Positions 1-7,323 of a DNA stretch of 11,519 nt are shown in pieces. Each line of letters starts with the position of its first letter. The first letter of the stretch is position 1. A program made the position numbers and the translations under genes. Below the pieces are notes generated by a model, which saw only the letters and a program-made list of their open reading frames with translations, had not been told where the DNA came from and did not search any database. The DNA comes from JACJXF01 sp964349045 (GTDB taxonomy: Bacteria; Bacteroidota; Bacteroidia; Bacteroidales; GCA-2748055). The DNA is taken from the NCBI GenBank assembly GCA_964349045.1, contig CAYGFI010000156.1, positions 1 through 11,519 on the forward strand, read 5' to 3'.

Positions 1-193
1 GGAGTCTCTTAATTATTCCCTAATATACATAACAAAAGAAAATCAAATCTAACGGAACCTTGTGATTCTTCTTTGTGCGCTTAGTGGTAAATATAATTAA
101 TTATTAGTCAATGTATTAGATAAGGTGAATAGTTACGTTTTACTTAAGGTTTTATGAATTTCACTCATCATATGCACAGATCCGAACCCATAA

Positions 194-1498
194 TCAGATT
201 CGCTCAATACTAGCTCCAAGCGCGTTCAACCTGACGTCTATACTTTCGTATCCCCGGTCGATCTGTTCGATATTGTGGATGGTGCTGATCCCTTCAGCAG
301 ACATGGCTGCAATCAGCAGGGCTACTCCTGCGCGGATATCGGGGGAGGTCATAGTGGTTGAACGCAGTTTTATTTTACCATCGAGTCCGATAACACTTGC
401 CCGGTGAGGATCGCAGAGTATAATCCGGGCGCCCATATCGATAAGCTTATCGACGAAGAACAACCGGCTTTCGAACATTTTCTGGTGTATCAGGACGCTG
501 CCTTTTGCCTGGGTTGCGATAACAAGAATAACGCTCAGCAGATCAGGCGTAAGTCCGGGCCAGGGTGCATCCGCGATAGTCAATATTGCACCATCGATAA
601 AGGTATCAATTTCGTAGTGATCCTGGGCCGGGATATGAATATCATCTTTGCGGATTTCCATTTGAATACCCATCCGGCGGAATGAATCAGGGATAATACC
701 CAACATATCGTTACGTACGTTTTTAATGGTGATTTCAGAATGAGTCATCGCGGCCATACCAATAAAACTCCCAATTTCAATCATATCGGGAAGTATGGTA
801 TGCTCAGTTCCTTTCAGGGATGTAACTCCGGTAATCGACAAAAGATTTGAACCTATCCCGGTGATTTTTGCCCCCATACGGTTGAGCATGAGGCACAGTT
901 GCTGAACATAAGGTTCACAGGCGGCATTGTAAATGGTAGTGGTTCCTTTTGCCATCACAGCAGCCATGATGATGTTTGCCGTCCCGGTTACAGAAGCTTC
1001 ATCGAGCAGCATATAACATCCTTTCAGATTGGAGGCTTCAACAGTGTAAAAGTAATTTTTCGGATCGAAATTGAATTTAGCACCCAGGTTCTGGAACCCG
1101 ATAAAATGGGTATCAAGACGCCGTCTGCCTATTTTATCGCCGCCGGGTTTGGGGATAAATGCTTTTCCGTACCTCCCCAGGAGAGGACCAACGATCATTA
1201 CAGAACCCCGCAGAGCAGCGCTTTTTTCATGGTAGTCAGTGGTCTGGAGATAATCCAGATTGATTTCACCGGCTGTAAAAGTGTATTTATGAGGTGAATG
1301 CTTTTCAACTCTTACACCCATGTCATTTAGAAGCTCAATGAGTTTTTTAACATCGCGGATGTTGGGAATATTTGAAACGGTAACCGGTTCCGGCGTAAGA
1401 AGCGTGGCACAAAGTATTTGCAGGGCTTCGTTTTTGGCCCCCTGCGGCGTAATTTTTCCGCTCAGAACATGACCTCCTTCGATACGGAAACTACTCAT
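194..1498 (-). CDS. murA: UDP-N-acetylglucosamine 1-carboxyvinyltransferase (MurA), Asp-type active site
   Basis: MurA transfers enolpyruvate from phosphoenolpyruvate to UDP-N-acetylglucosamine in the cytoplasm, the first committed step of peptidoglycan synthesis. The 434-residue product has the normal family length and is recognisable throughout. It has the KNE motif (Lys22-Asn23-Glu24), the substrate loop PGGDKIGRRRLDTH around residues 118-131, the acidic residue Asp319 in PGLTPD that aligns with the catalytic Asp305 of E. coli, and Arg389 in DIRAG. Residue 121 in the loop is Asp (codon GAT at 1136-1138) where E. coli has Cys115. Cys is the residue alkylated by fosfomycin, and Asp-type enzymes are known to be active but insensitive. 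The ATG start lies 6 nt after the DUF4290 stop, so the two genes are almost certainly co-transcribed. No terminator was recognised in the 193 nt downstream. Confidence 0.97.
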   Translation of the reverse strand: MSSFRIEGGHVLSGKITPQGAKNEALQILCATLLTPEPVTVSNIPNIRDVKKLIELLNDMGVRVEKHSPHKYTFTAGEINLDYLQTTDYHEKSAALRGSVMIVGPLLGRYGKAFIPKPGGDKIGRRRLDTHFIGFQNLGAKFNFDPKNYFYTVEASNLKGCYMLLDEASVTGTANIIMAAVMAKGTTTIYNAACEPYVQQLCLMLNRMGAKITGIGSNLLSITGVTSLKGTEHTILPDMIEIGSFIGMAAMTHSEITIKNVRNDMLGIIPDSFRRMGIQMEIRKDDIHIPAQDHYEIDTFIDGAILTIADAPWPGLTPDLLSVILVIATQAKGSVLIHQKMFESRLFFVDKLIDMGARIILCDPHRASVIGLDGKIKLRSTTMTSPDIRAGVALLIAAMSAEGISTIHNIEQIDRGYESIDVRLNALGASIERI

Positions 1499-1504
1499 CA
1501 GCCA

Positions 1505-2110
1505 CTATTTCTTTTTGATTGGTTTTAAAGGCTTTTTCTTGCGGTTTTTATTGAGAATATCCCTGGTTTCTGATAATTTCAGGGTATCAACACTTACATC
1601 AATTTTTCCACCGGAAAGTTCTTTCAAATCCAGAAAGATATGTTCGTCATTCACTACCTCGCGGTTCCAGGTCAGGTAAGATTTTTTCATGTGATTAGCG
1701 AGCATGGAGATCAGGACATCTTTTTCTTCACCTGCCTCCATTTCAACAGCCTTTTTAATCATCTGTTCCATATACTTGCCGTAATGCTTGTATCGTATTC
1801 CTCCCTGGTTATATTTAAGGGGATTGGGTTTCTCGAGAAGTTTAACCCGCTCGATGGTTTCATAGGGAGAGTCGATATCCAGCTCAAAATTGGAAATAAT
1901 AGCCAGGTGATCCCATAGCTTATGTTTAAAATCGGCAATATCCCTGAGATGGGGATTCAGGTTCCCCATGATGCTGATAATTGTCCGGGCGGCTTTGTTT
2001 CTTTCTTCCCTGTCTTCAATAGTTTTAATGTGATCGACCATCTTCTGCACATTCCTGCCATATTCCGGAAGATCCATTTTTTTGCGACCTGTATTGTAAT
2101 CGTAATCCAT
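1505..2110 (-). CDS. DUF4290 domain protein, conserved Bacteroidota protein next to murA
   Basis: This is a 201-residue cytoplasmic protein of the DUF4290 family, which is typical of Bacteroidota and of unknown function. No signal peptide or membrane segment is visible. The N-terminal part carries LPEYGRNVQKMVDHI, a recognisable feature of the family, followed by charged, mostly helical sequence. The last 20 residues are very rich in Lys and end in KPIKKK. The frame is open further upstream to a TTG at 2128, but that codon lies inside a strong -7 promoter box (2126-2133). The ATG at 2110 gives the expected N-terminus MDYDYNTG, so I chose it. The gene follows uvrD by 35 nt and precedes murA by 6 nt. 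The position suggests a link to envelope growth, but nothing in the sequence proves it. Confidence 0.88.
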   Translation of the reverse strand: MDYDYNTGRKKMDLPEYGRNVQKMVDHIKTIEDREERNKAARTIISIMGNLNPHLRDIADFKHKLWDHLAIISNFELDIDSPYETIERVKLLEKPNPLKYNQGGIRYKHYGKYMEQMIKKAVEMEAGEEKDVLISMLANHMKKSYLTWNREVVNDEHIFLDLKELSGGKIDVSVDTLKLSETRDILNKNRKKKPLKPIKKK

Positions 2111-2125
2111 CTTATAAATTTTATG

Positions 2126-2156
2126 CAAAGCTAAGGGAATTTAGTTTAGTTCACAA
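2126..2156 (-). promoter_or_regulatory. Bacteroidota-type promoter for DUF4290-murA
   Basis: Read on the minus strand, TTG (2154-2156) is followed after 20 nt by TAGCTTTG (2126-2133). This is an exact match to the TAnnTTTG -7 box with a TTG -33 element used by the Bacteroidota primary sigma factor. The -33 element overlaps the end of the helicase gene (stop at 2146-2148). The predicted transcript would begin only about 10 nt before the ATG at 2110, giving a very short leader. Confidence 0.65.
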
Positions 2157-4437
2157 TTTTTAATTTTGCAAATTTGAGAAGAAGTTGTTTTTTACCATGC
2201 TGACTGAATTCCACCGTAGCCTTATCCCCTTCAAGGGCTGTAACTTCTCCTGCTCCGAACCTTTGATGTTCAACCCTTGTCCCAACATGAATCTTTGCAG
2301 GATCAGATACTTCCATAGGTATGCTGTCAGGTGGAAAGCTTACCCTGATCAATCGTCCCGCTTTTAAATACCTCTGGTTCACCTCATTTGAGGCCGGCCC
2401 TGCAGGGCTTTCCTCTTTAAAGGTGTTCCGTCCTGAATTAATTGATTTATTTGGGGCGAACGTCACTGGAAACTCAAGGTACTTTTCAGATATTTCAGAA
2501 ATAAAGCGACTGGGATTGCAATATCCCAATATTCCCCATTTGTAACGGGAGTTTGCAAAACTGATGCTTATACTCTCCTCTGCACGGGTAAGAGCAACAT
2601 AAAACAACCGGCGTTCTTCTTCCAGATCTTTGGGATTAGTAACGCTCATGTGTGACGGAAATAACTCCTCCTCTACGCCAACAATACAAACATGTTTAAA
2701 TTCAAGCCCTTTTGCGGAATGAATGGTCATCAGGGTTACCTTGTTGTGATCTTCAGCTTTTTCAGTATCCGCATCCGTAAGTAGAGTTACAGTCTGCAGA
2801 TAACCGGGAAGACCCATGTCAGATCCTTCTACGACTTCTTCATTGCTTTCGGTAAATTCACGGATTCCGTTTAGTAAGGCTTCAACGTTTTCATAACGGC
2901 TGATTCCTTCAGGTGTTTTATCGTCGCGCAGTTCCTTAAGAATTCCAATGGATGTAACAATGGAATAGGCTAAATCAAAAGCCTCCATCTGATCCAGCTT
3001 TCCCCTGAAATCTTTTATTAACGAAGCAAAGGATCCCATTTTTGAGATTACTCCCTGGTTAAAAGAAGACTTAAGCAAAGCAGTGTTTTCAATTACATTC
3101 CACATGGTTATATTCCCTGAAACCGCGAGTTCTTCAATTTTCAGAACAGTAGTTTTGCCTATTCCCCTGAGAGGATAATTAATGATTCTTTTGAGCGCTT
3201 CATCATCTGAAGGGTTCACAACAAGCTTGAAATATGCCAGAATATCTTTAATCTCTTTTCTCTGGAAGAAAGAAACTCCCCCGTATATTTTATAGGGGAG
3301 GTTCATTTTCCGGAGGGATTCTTCAAAAATCCTTGACTGTGCGTTGGTGCGGTAAAGTATCGCGAAATCCTTGTATTGATATTGTCTGGCGAACAACAGG
3401 TCTTTAATGAGGTTTGCAATTAAAAATCCTTCTTCATTATCGGCTCTTGCAGCTATAACTTTGATCCTTTCACCTTCCACTTTTTCGGAATAAACCTTTT
3501 TATGAATCTGGTCCTTATTATTGGCAATGATGCTGTTAGCAGCATTCACTATGATTTTTGTAGAGCGGTAATTGCGTTCGAGTTTAAATAAAGAAACTCC
3601 AGGATAATCCCTTTTAAAATTAAGGATGTTTTCGATCCTTGCTCCCCGGAACGAATAAATACTCTGGGAATCATCTCCAACCACGCAAACGTTATTGTGG
3701 TTCTGAGCCAGCCTTCTGATAATCAGGTACTGGCTGTAGTTGGTGTCCTGGTATTCATCAACAAGAATATATTTAAAGGCAGACTGGTATTTTTGAAGGA
3801 TCTCGGGGTGGTTACGGAATAAAATATTCGTATTCAACAGCAGGTCATCGAAGTCCATTGCACCGGCTTTTTTGCACCGGCTGGCATAACGGTTGTAAAT
3901 CACAGACATCATGGGGCGGCGGTTGTTGTTATCACGGGTGGCAATCTCTGTGCTTGATGCATATGATTCAGGCGTAACCAGGTTGTTTTTGGCAATGCTG
4001 ATCCTGCCAAGTACCTCCGATGGTTTATAGATCTTTTCATCGAGGTTCATTTCCTTAATAATGGTTTTAAGAAGGTTCTTTGAGTCGGTGGTATCGTAAA
4101 TGGTATAGTCAGAAGGGTAGGATAGCGCTTTAGCCTCCAGGCGAAGTATCCTGGCAAAGATGGAGTGAAAGGTTCCCATCCAGAGTTTTCGGGCAGTATC
4201 GTAGCCAACAAGACCTGCAATTCTGCTTTTCATCTCCGCTGCAGCTTTATTCGTGAACGTAAGCGCCAGAACCGATGCCGGATGAATCCCCTCCGATAAC
4301 ATATAAGCTATGCGGTAAGTAAGAACACGCGTTTTTCCGGAACCTGCTCCTGCAATGATCAATGACGGTCCTTTGTAATTTAAAACCGCTTCCCGTTGTT
4401 CGGAATTTAATTCTTTCAGTAGGTCTTTCACTGTCAC
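2146..4437 (-). CDS. uvrD: UvrD/PcrA-type superfamily 1 DNA helicase
   Basis: This is an ATP-dependent 3'-5' DNA helicase of superfamily 1A, 763 residues, close to the usual length of PcrA/UvrD. The motifs run in order: Walker A AGAGSGKTR (29-37), Walker B DEYQD (227-231), motif III GDDSQSIYSFRGA (254-266), motif IV NYRST (289-293), motif V TIHSAKGLEF (571-580) and motif VI LFYVALTRAEE (611-621). The C-terminus (about 718-763, VGTRVEHQRFGAGEVTALEG) resembles the Tudor-like tail of PcrA/UvrD that contacts RNA polymerase. The likely role is nucleotide excision and mismatch repair and clearing of replication conflicts. The start is GTG at 4437; a second GTG lies at 4431 and no in-frame ATG lies between the upstream stop at 4501 and the Walker A motif. 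The N-terminus KDLLKELNSEQREAV aligns well with known family starts. The gene follows the thymidylate synthase homologue by 35 nt. Confidence 0.95.
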   Translation of the reverse strand: MTVKDLLKELNSEQREAVLNYKGPSLIIAGAGSGKTRVLTYRIAYMLSEGIHPASVLALTFTNKAAAEMKSRIAGLVGYDTARKLWMGTFHSIFARILRLEAKALSYPSDYTIYDTTDSKNLLKTIIKEMNLDEKIYKPSEVLGRISIAKNNLVTPESYASSTEIATRDNNNRRPMMSVIYNRYASRCKKAGAMDFDDLLLNTNILFRNHPEILQKYQSAFKYILVDEYQDTNYSQYLIIRRLAQNHNNVCVVGDDSQSIYSFRGARIENILNFKRDYPGVSLFKLERNYRSTKIIVNAANSIIANNKDQIHKKVYSEKVEGERIKVIAARADNEEGFLIANLIKDLLFARQYQYKDFAILYRTNAQSRIFEESLRKMNLPYKIYGGVSFFQRKEIKDILAYFKLVVNPSDDEALKRIINYPLRGIGKTTVLKIEELAVSGNITMWNVIENTALLKSSFNQGVISKMGSFASLIKDFRGKLDQMEAFDLAYSIVTSIGILKELRDDKTPEGISRYENVEALLNGIREFTESNEEVVEGSDMGLPGYLQTVTLLTDADTEKAEDHNKVTLMTIHSAKGLEFKHVCIVGVEEELFPSHMSVTNPKDLEEERRLFYVALTRAEESISISFANSRYKWGILGYCNPSRFISEISEKYLEFPVTFAPNKSINSGRNTFKEESPAGPASNEVNQRYLKAGRLIRVSFPPDSIPMEVSDPAKIHVGTRVEHQRFGAGEVTALEGDKATVEFSQHGKKQLLLKFAKLKIVN

Positions 4438-4472
4438 TTTTTTGAGTCGGTCACTTTCTAACAGGTGTTCTT

Positions 4473-5360
4473 TCAGTGTGTCTGGTCGTAAATTTTTATT
4501 TTATTGATAACCTGTTCTTCTGCTGTTTCATATAGGTTCCGGATAAATTCGTCATTAAAACTTAAGGTTCGTTCCTCAAATTTCATATCCGAAAGCCTGT
4601 CAAAAAGTCTCTCTTTTGCTGTTTTAAGATCCTTTCCATAAATATGAAACGAATCAGCCTGCCAGTTTAGCCTTCCAAGTTTTACAATCCTTCCTGTTTT
4701 TCCGGCCACACCGGCTGCAATGACCTCTTTGTTAAACTGAACAAAACCAAACATATTCATGAAATTGGCTCCCCAGGCATCGTTACTCCTGAAACGGACA
4801 TTGCAGTTAAGCCAGTAAATTCCTTCTTCATCTTCAAGGATCCTGTACCATAATGATTGAAGGCACGGTGGGTCGAAGCAGTCGTTATCGATATTAGGCA
4901 TCCAGGTAATCATTTGGGCCTGCCTGGTAAAAGGTTGCTTTGACAGCTTATCAATTACATTCTGAATCTGATCGATCCTGAAAAATCCCTTATCCTCTGA
5001 TTGCCCATTTACAAGTTCCTTCCATACTCCATAGTTTTTCAGCCGGCCATGATACGTGTATTCCCACCGGGTATCACTTTCAATGTTCATATTCTTTGTC
5101 CAATGGTCTTTGAATCCTTTGAGTTCAAGTACGTATTCCTTGAGTTCATCAATTCCACCCGGGAAAGCCATATGGATCATAGGATCGGTTTCCGGTTCTT
5201 CAATGGTAATGTTCATGGTGCAATCCATACTCTGAGGATCATCGGGTTTGTCGTACTGGGTTTTGAACCGGGTACCCTTTTCATAAACGGCAATTAAAGC
5301 AGCTTCATAGGCTTCTGCCAGAGTTTTTCCTGAAATGGCGATGACGGGAATGTTTTTCAT
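4473..5360 (-). CDS. Divergent ThyA-fold thymidylate synthase homologue
   Basis: The 295-residue protein aligns with the core of thymidylate synthase (dUMP + methylenetetrahydrofolate to dTMP). IDQIQNVIDKL (129-139) matches the E. coli stretch IDQITTVLNQL. It is followed by an Arg and Trp (146, 153), and then PPC with Cys166 in the place of catalytic Cys146. RSNDAWGANFMN (191-202) aligns without gaps to the phosphate- and base-binding segment, putting Asn202 at the Asn177 position that selects dUMP; dCMP hydroxymethylases usually have Asp there. FHIY (238-241) gives the His/Tyr pair that contacts the sugar. The N-terminal 100 residues are hard to align, and the conserved C-terminal tail ending in APVAI is missing, although length after HIY is similar. 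It may be a bona fide synthase, a nucleotide hydroxymethylase or a paralogue with another role. The ATG at 5360 is the only sensible start. It leads the leftward gene group. Confidence 0.82.
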   Translation of the reverse strand: MKNIPVIAISGKTLAEAYEAALIAVYEKGTRFKTQYDKPDDPQSMDCTMNITIEEPETDPMIHMAFPGGIDELKEYVLELKGFKDHWTKNMNIESDTRWEYTYHGRLKNYGVWKELVNGQSEDKGFFRIDQIQNVIDKLSKQPFTRQAQMITWMPNIDNDCFDPPCLQSLWYRILEDEEGIYWLNCNVRFRSNDAWGANFMNMFGFVQFNKEVIAAGVAGKTGRIVKLGRLNWQADSFHIYGKDLKTAKERLFDRLSDMKFEERTLSFNDEFIRNLYETAEEQVINKIKIYDQTH

Positions 5361-5791
5361 GGTTGACTTTTGTTTGTTTCAAGTAATATGGGGCGTTTCT
5401 ATATGATCAATAATTAATTTCGAAAATCATTTTTTTGAGTATGCCAAAGTACTATTAGAAATTCTTTTTATGGCTTAAAAAGAGAAAAACTTTTCAACGA
5501 AGCGACACAGAGCATAAACATTCTTCCGATGCAGACTCAGGCAAACCCGGTCCGGGAATTTTATGAAAAAGCATTTCGTAACCAACTACCTTTTCAGTAA
5601 TTTGATATCCATTATCTTAAAATTATCAGATATTATCCTATTATATCTTAATCCCTCCGGCATGGTAAAAATCAGCGTCCTTTAACATGTTTTTTTGCAA
5701 TTATTCTTAAATCTTGCAGTTCAAAGGAAAATTCAGATATTTGCGTAAAATAAATCGGCCCTCCGGTGAGTTATCATAATTCATAATTTCT
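5361..5791. other. Intergenic region between divergent genes
   Basis: These 431 nt separate the leftward thymidylate synthase homologue from the rightward T9SS cargo gene. No convincing gene is present; the best short frame (5529-5600) encodes only 23 residues. The sequence is A+T rich and should hold both promoters, but no exact TAnnTTTG box was found for the leftward gene. A stretch near 5498-5519 (GAAGCGACACAGAG) resembles, in reverse complement, the CTTTGTGCGCTTAGTGG stretch at 71-87. Confidence 0.6.
5714..5743 (+). promoter_or_regulatory. Weak candidate promoter for the T9SS cargo gene
   Basis: TTG (5714-5716) is followed after 19 nt by GATATTTG (5736-5743), which keeps the A and TTTG of the TAnnTTTG -7 box but has G in the first position. 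The spacing is right and the position, about 50 nt before the start, is plausible. It is one mismatch from consensus, so only a candidate. Confidence 0.3.
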
Positions 5792-7168
5792 TTGTTGAAC
5801 AAAACACTTTTAAATACAGCTTTCGGAATCTTTATTTTTCTTATTCCCGCTTTTATGGCAGAGGATCTGAAAGCTCAGATTTTATCCCCTGACGCAGATG
5901 CCAAAAGATTTACCGAATATCCTGCAGATACCATTCAATCTCCGGTGTTTATTTTTTATTCTCCACCCGGTGATCCTGTTCAGGGCAATCTCAGAGCATC
6001 TCTGCCTTTCCCGGGAAATTTTAATTTCGATTGGTCAAAGTATAATCAATCAAGCGGGAATTTCGATCAGCTTCTTCTGAGTCATACCGGTGTGAAGGAA
6101 TCTATGCTGAGCAATCTGACAAATGGAGGCTACCGTGTGCACATCCGGGACGGCGCTGGTACAGACACATCCCTTACTGCATGGGTGCATATCGATAAGC
6201 TGTTTGCTTCTGTAGATAAGGATGATCAGGGAAATTTAAAGCAAAGTGCATTTACCTGCGATTACCTTACCCTGAGCGGGGCCGTTTCAATCGATACTTT
6301 TTATTATTACGACCCGGTAAGTAATGAACCTGTGAGGTTGAAAAACGGGTTTACCTTCTTATGGACATCGGATAACAGTGGATTAAGAATTCCAAACAGA
6401 GACAAGGTTCTTGATCCAAACACCACTTATTTACCCCCTTATCTCGACACATGGTATATCCTTACTGTCACAGATAGTTTCGGTATGAAGGATGTTGACT
6501 CTGTGTTTTATAAGTCCATTCAGGTTGGACCCGATCCCCCTGAACTATGGTTCAGCATCAAGGTATATGATAAAGCAGAGGAAAAAGATTTTATTGATGC
6601 CACGGCTCCTGTATCCGGGGATTCTCCCATGAAAGTAAAATTTATTAATGAATCGGTAAATGGTTTTTCTTATGAATGGATTTATTCCGACAGTGCCAGA
6701 TCAGACTTGTTTGCCAATAAATTTACCAGTGAATATGCAGAGCAGCCGGAATTCATGTATAAAATACCCAATGATTATTATCCTGCTCTTGTGGTTACAT
6801 CTGAGGCGGGATGCATCGATACGTTTAAACTGGCAGAACCAATTACGGTTTTACCCAGTTTGCTGGAAATTCCGAATGTATTCTCCCCCGACGGCGACGG
6901 CCAGAATGATTATTTCAAGGTTAAGTTCCAGTCGATGAAGGAATTCAGTATCCGCATATATGACAGGGCAGGGAAACTGACCTATAAAACAGAAGTATCC
7001 GACATGTACACCTGGGAAGGCTGGGACGGACACGTGCTGAATTCAAACCGGCCTGCGTCTCCCGGCGCATATTTCTATGTTATTGACGCTATTGGATGGG
7101 ATTCCAAACAGTATAAAAGGGAACGGCAATACAAGGGGGTGGTGTATTTGTTCAGATATAGGGAATAG
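5792..7168 (+). CDS. Secreted T9SS cargo protein with gliding-motility-associated (type B) C-terminal sorting domain
   Basis: This is a 458-residue exported protein. Residues 1-29 look like a signal peptide: a short Lys-containing start, a hydrophobic core FGIFIFLIPAF, and a likely cleavage near MAEDLKAQ. Residues about 30-270 show no domain I can name. Residues about 275-355 resemble a PKD-like beta-sandwich domain (MKVKFINESVNGFSYEW, later VVTSEAGCIDTF). Residues 358-458 form the CHU_C/TIGR04131 type-B sorting domain, starting IPNVFSPDGDGQNDYFKVKF, with IRIYDRAGKL and PGAYFYVI, and a basic C-terminus. This domain sends the protein through the type IX secretion system to the cell surface or medium. 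The start is unusual: no ATG precedes the signal peptide, so TTG at 5792 (or the adjacent TTG at 5795) is the best choice, and the in-frame stop at 5777-5779 limits extension. The specific function is unknown. Confidence 0.87.
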   Translation: MLNKTLLNTAFGIFIFLIPAFMAEDLKAQILSPDADAKRFTEYPADTIQSPVFIFYSPPGDPVQGNLRASLPFPGNFNFDWSKYNQSSGNFDQLLLSHTGVKESMLSNLTNGGYRVHIRDGAGTDTSLTAWVHIDKLFASVDKDDQGNLKQSAFTCDYLTLSGAVSIDTFYYYDPVSNEPVRLKNGFTFLWTSDNSGLRIPNRDKVLDPNTTYLPPYLDTWYILTVTDSFGMKDVDSVFYKSIQVGPDPPELWFSIKVYDKAEEKDFIDATAPVSGDSPMKVKFINESVNGFSYEWIYSDSARSDLFANKFTSEYAEQPEFMYKIPNDYYPALVVTSEAGCIDTFKLAEPITVLPSLLEIPNVFSPDGDGQNDYFKVKFQSMKEFSIRIYDRAGKLTYKTEVSDMYTWEGWDGHVLNSNRPASPGAYFYVIDAIGWDSKQYKRERQYKGVVYLFRYRE

Positions 7169-7169
7169 T

Positions 7170-7179
7170 TAGCGCGCTA
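7170..7179. repeat. 10-bp perfect palindrome just after a stop codon
   Basis: TAGCGCGCTA is a perfect 10-bp palindrome beginning one base after the TAG stop of the T9SS cargo gene. It has no loop and no T-tract, so it does not look like a classical terminator; it may be the edge of the repeat block that follows. Confidence 0.35.
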
Positions 7180-7323
7180 CGCTTAGTGAGTCATTTCGGC
7201 GGTGAGTGCGATGCGCTTAGTAAGTTCCTTCGGTGGTGAGTACGCTTCGCATAGTTAGGAATGAGAGAGAGACTATACTCACTTCACTCACTATACTCAC
7301 TCCCTCACTCCCTTACTCCCTCA
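7180..7323. repeat. Degenerate tandem-repeat block between convergent genes
   Basis: The gap between the convergent T9SS cargo and EF-G-like genes is repetitive. Two 34-nt units (7180-7213 and 7214-7247) share CGCTTAGT, TTCGG and GGTGAGT and match at about 27-28 of 34 positions; a third partial unit begins at 7248. From 7272 the sequence changes to CT/AC-rich repeats, with ACTATACTCACT occurring at 7272-7283 and 7290-7301, then CTCACTCCC-type repeats to the end of the EF-G-like gene. TAGTGAGT (7184-7191) is the reverse complement of ACTCACTA (7286-7293), so the two halves could pair weakly. It may serve as a two-way transcription end, but no standard terminator hairpin is visible. Confidence 0.6.

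Noticed and set aside
404..1297. Plus-strand open frames across murA
   Set aside because: They lie antisense to the clearly conserved murA and their products look like no known protein; the same holds for antisense and shifted frames over uvrD, the EF-G paralogue and the T9SS cargo gene.
2111..2128. TTG start for DUF4290 adding six residues
   Set aside because: The TTG overlaps the -7 promoter box, and the ATG at 2110 gives the N-terminus expected for the family.
5529..5600. A 23-codon frame beginning MQTQANPV
   Set aside because: It is too short, has no promoter or ribosome binding site, and resembles nothing I know.
7180..7247. 34-nt repeats considered as a CRISPR array
   Set aside because: The units are adjacent with no spacers between them, are imperfect, and there are only two full copies.
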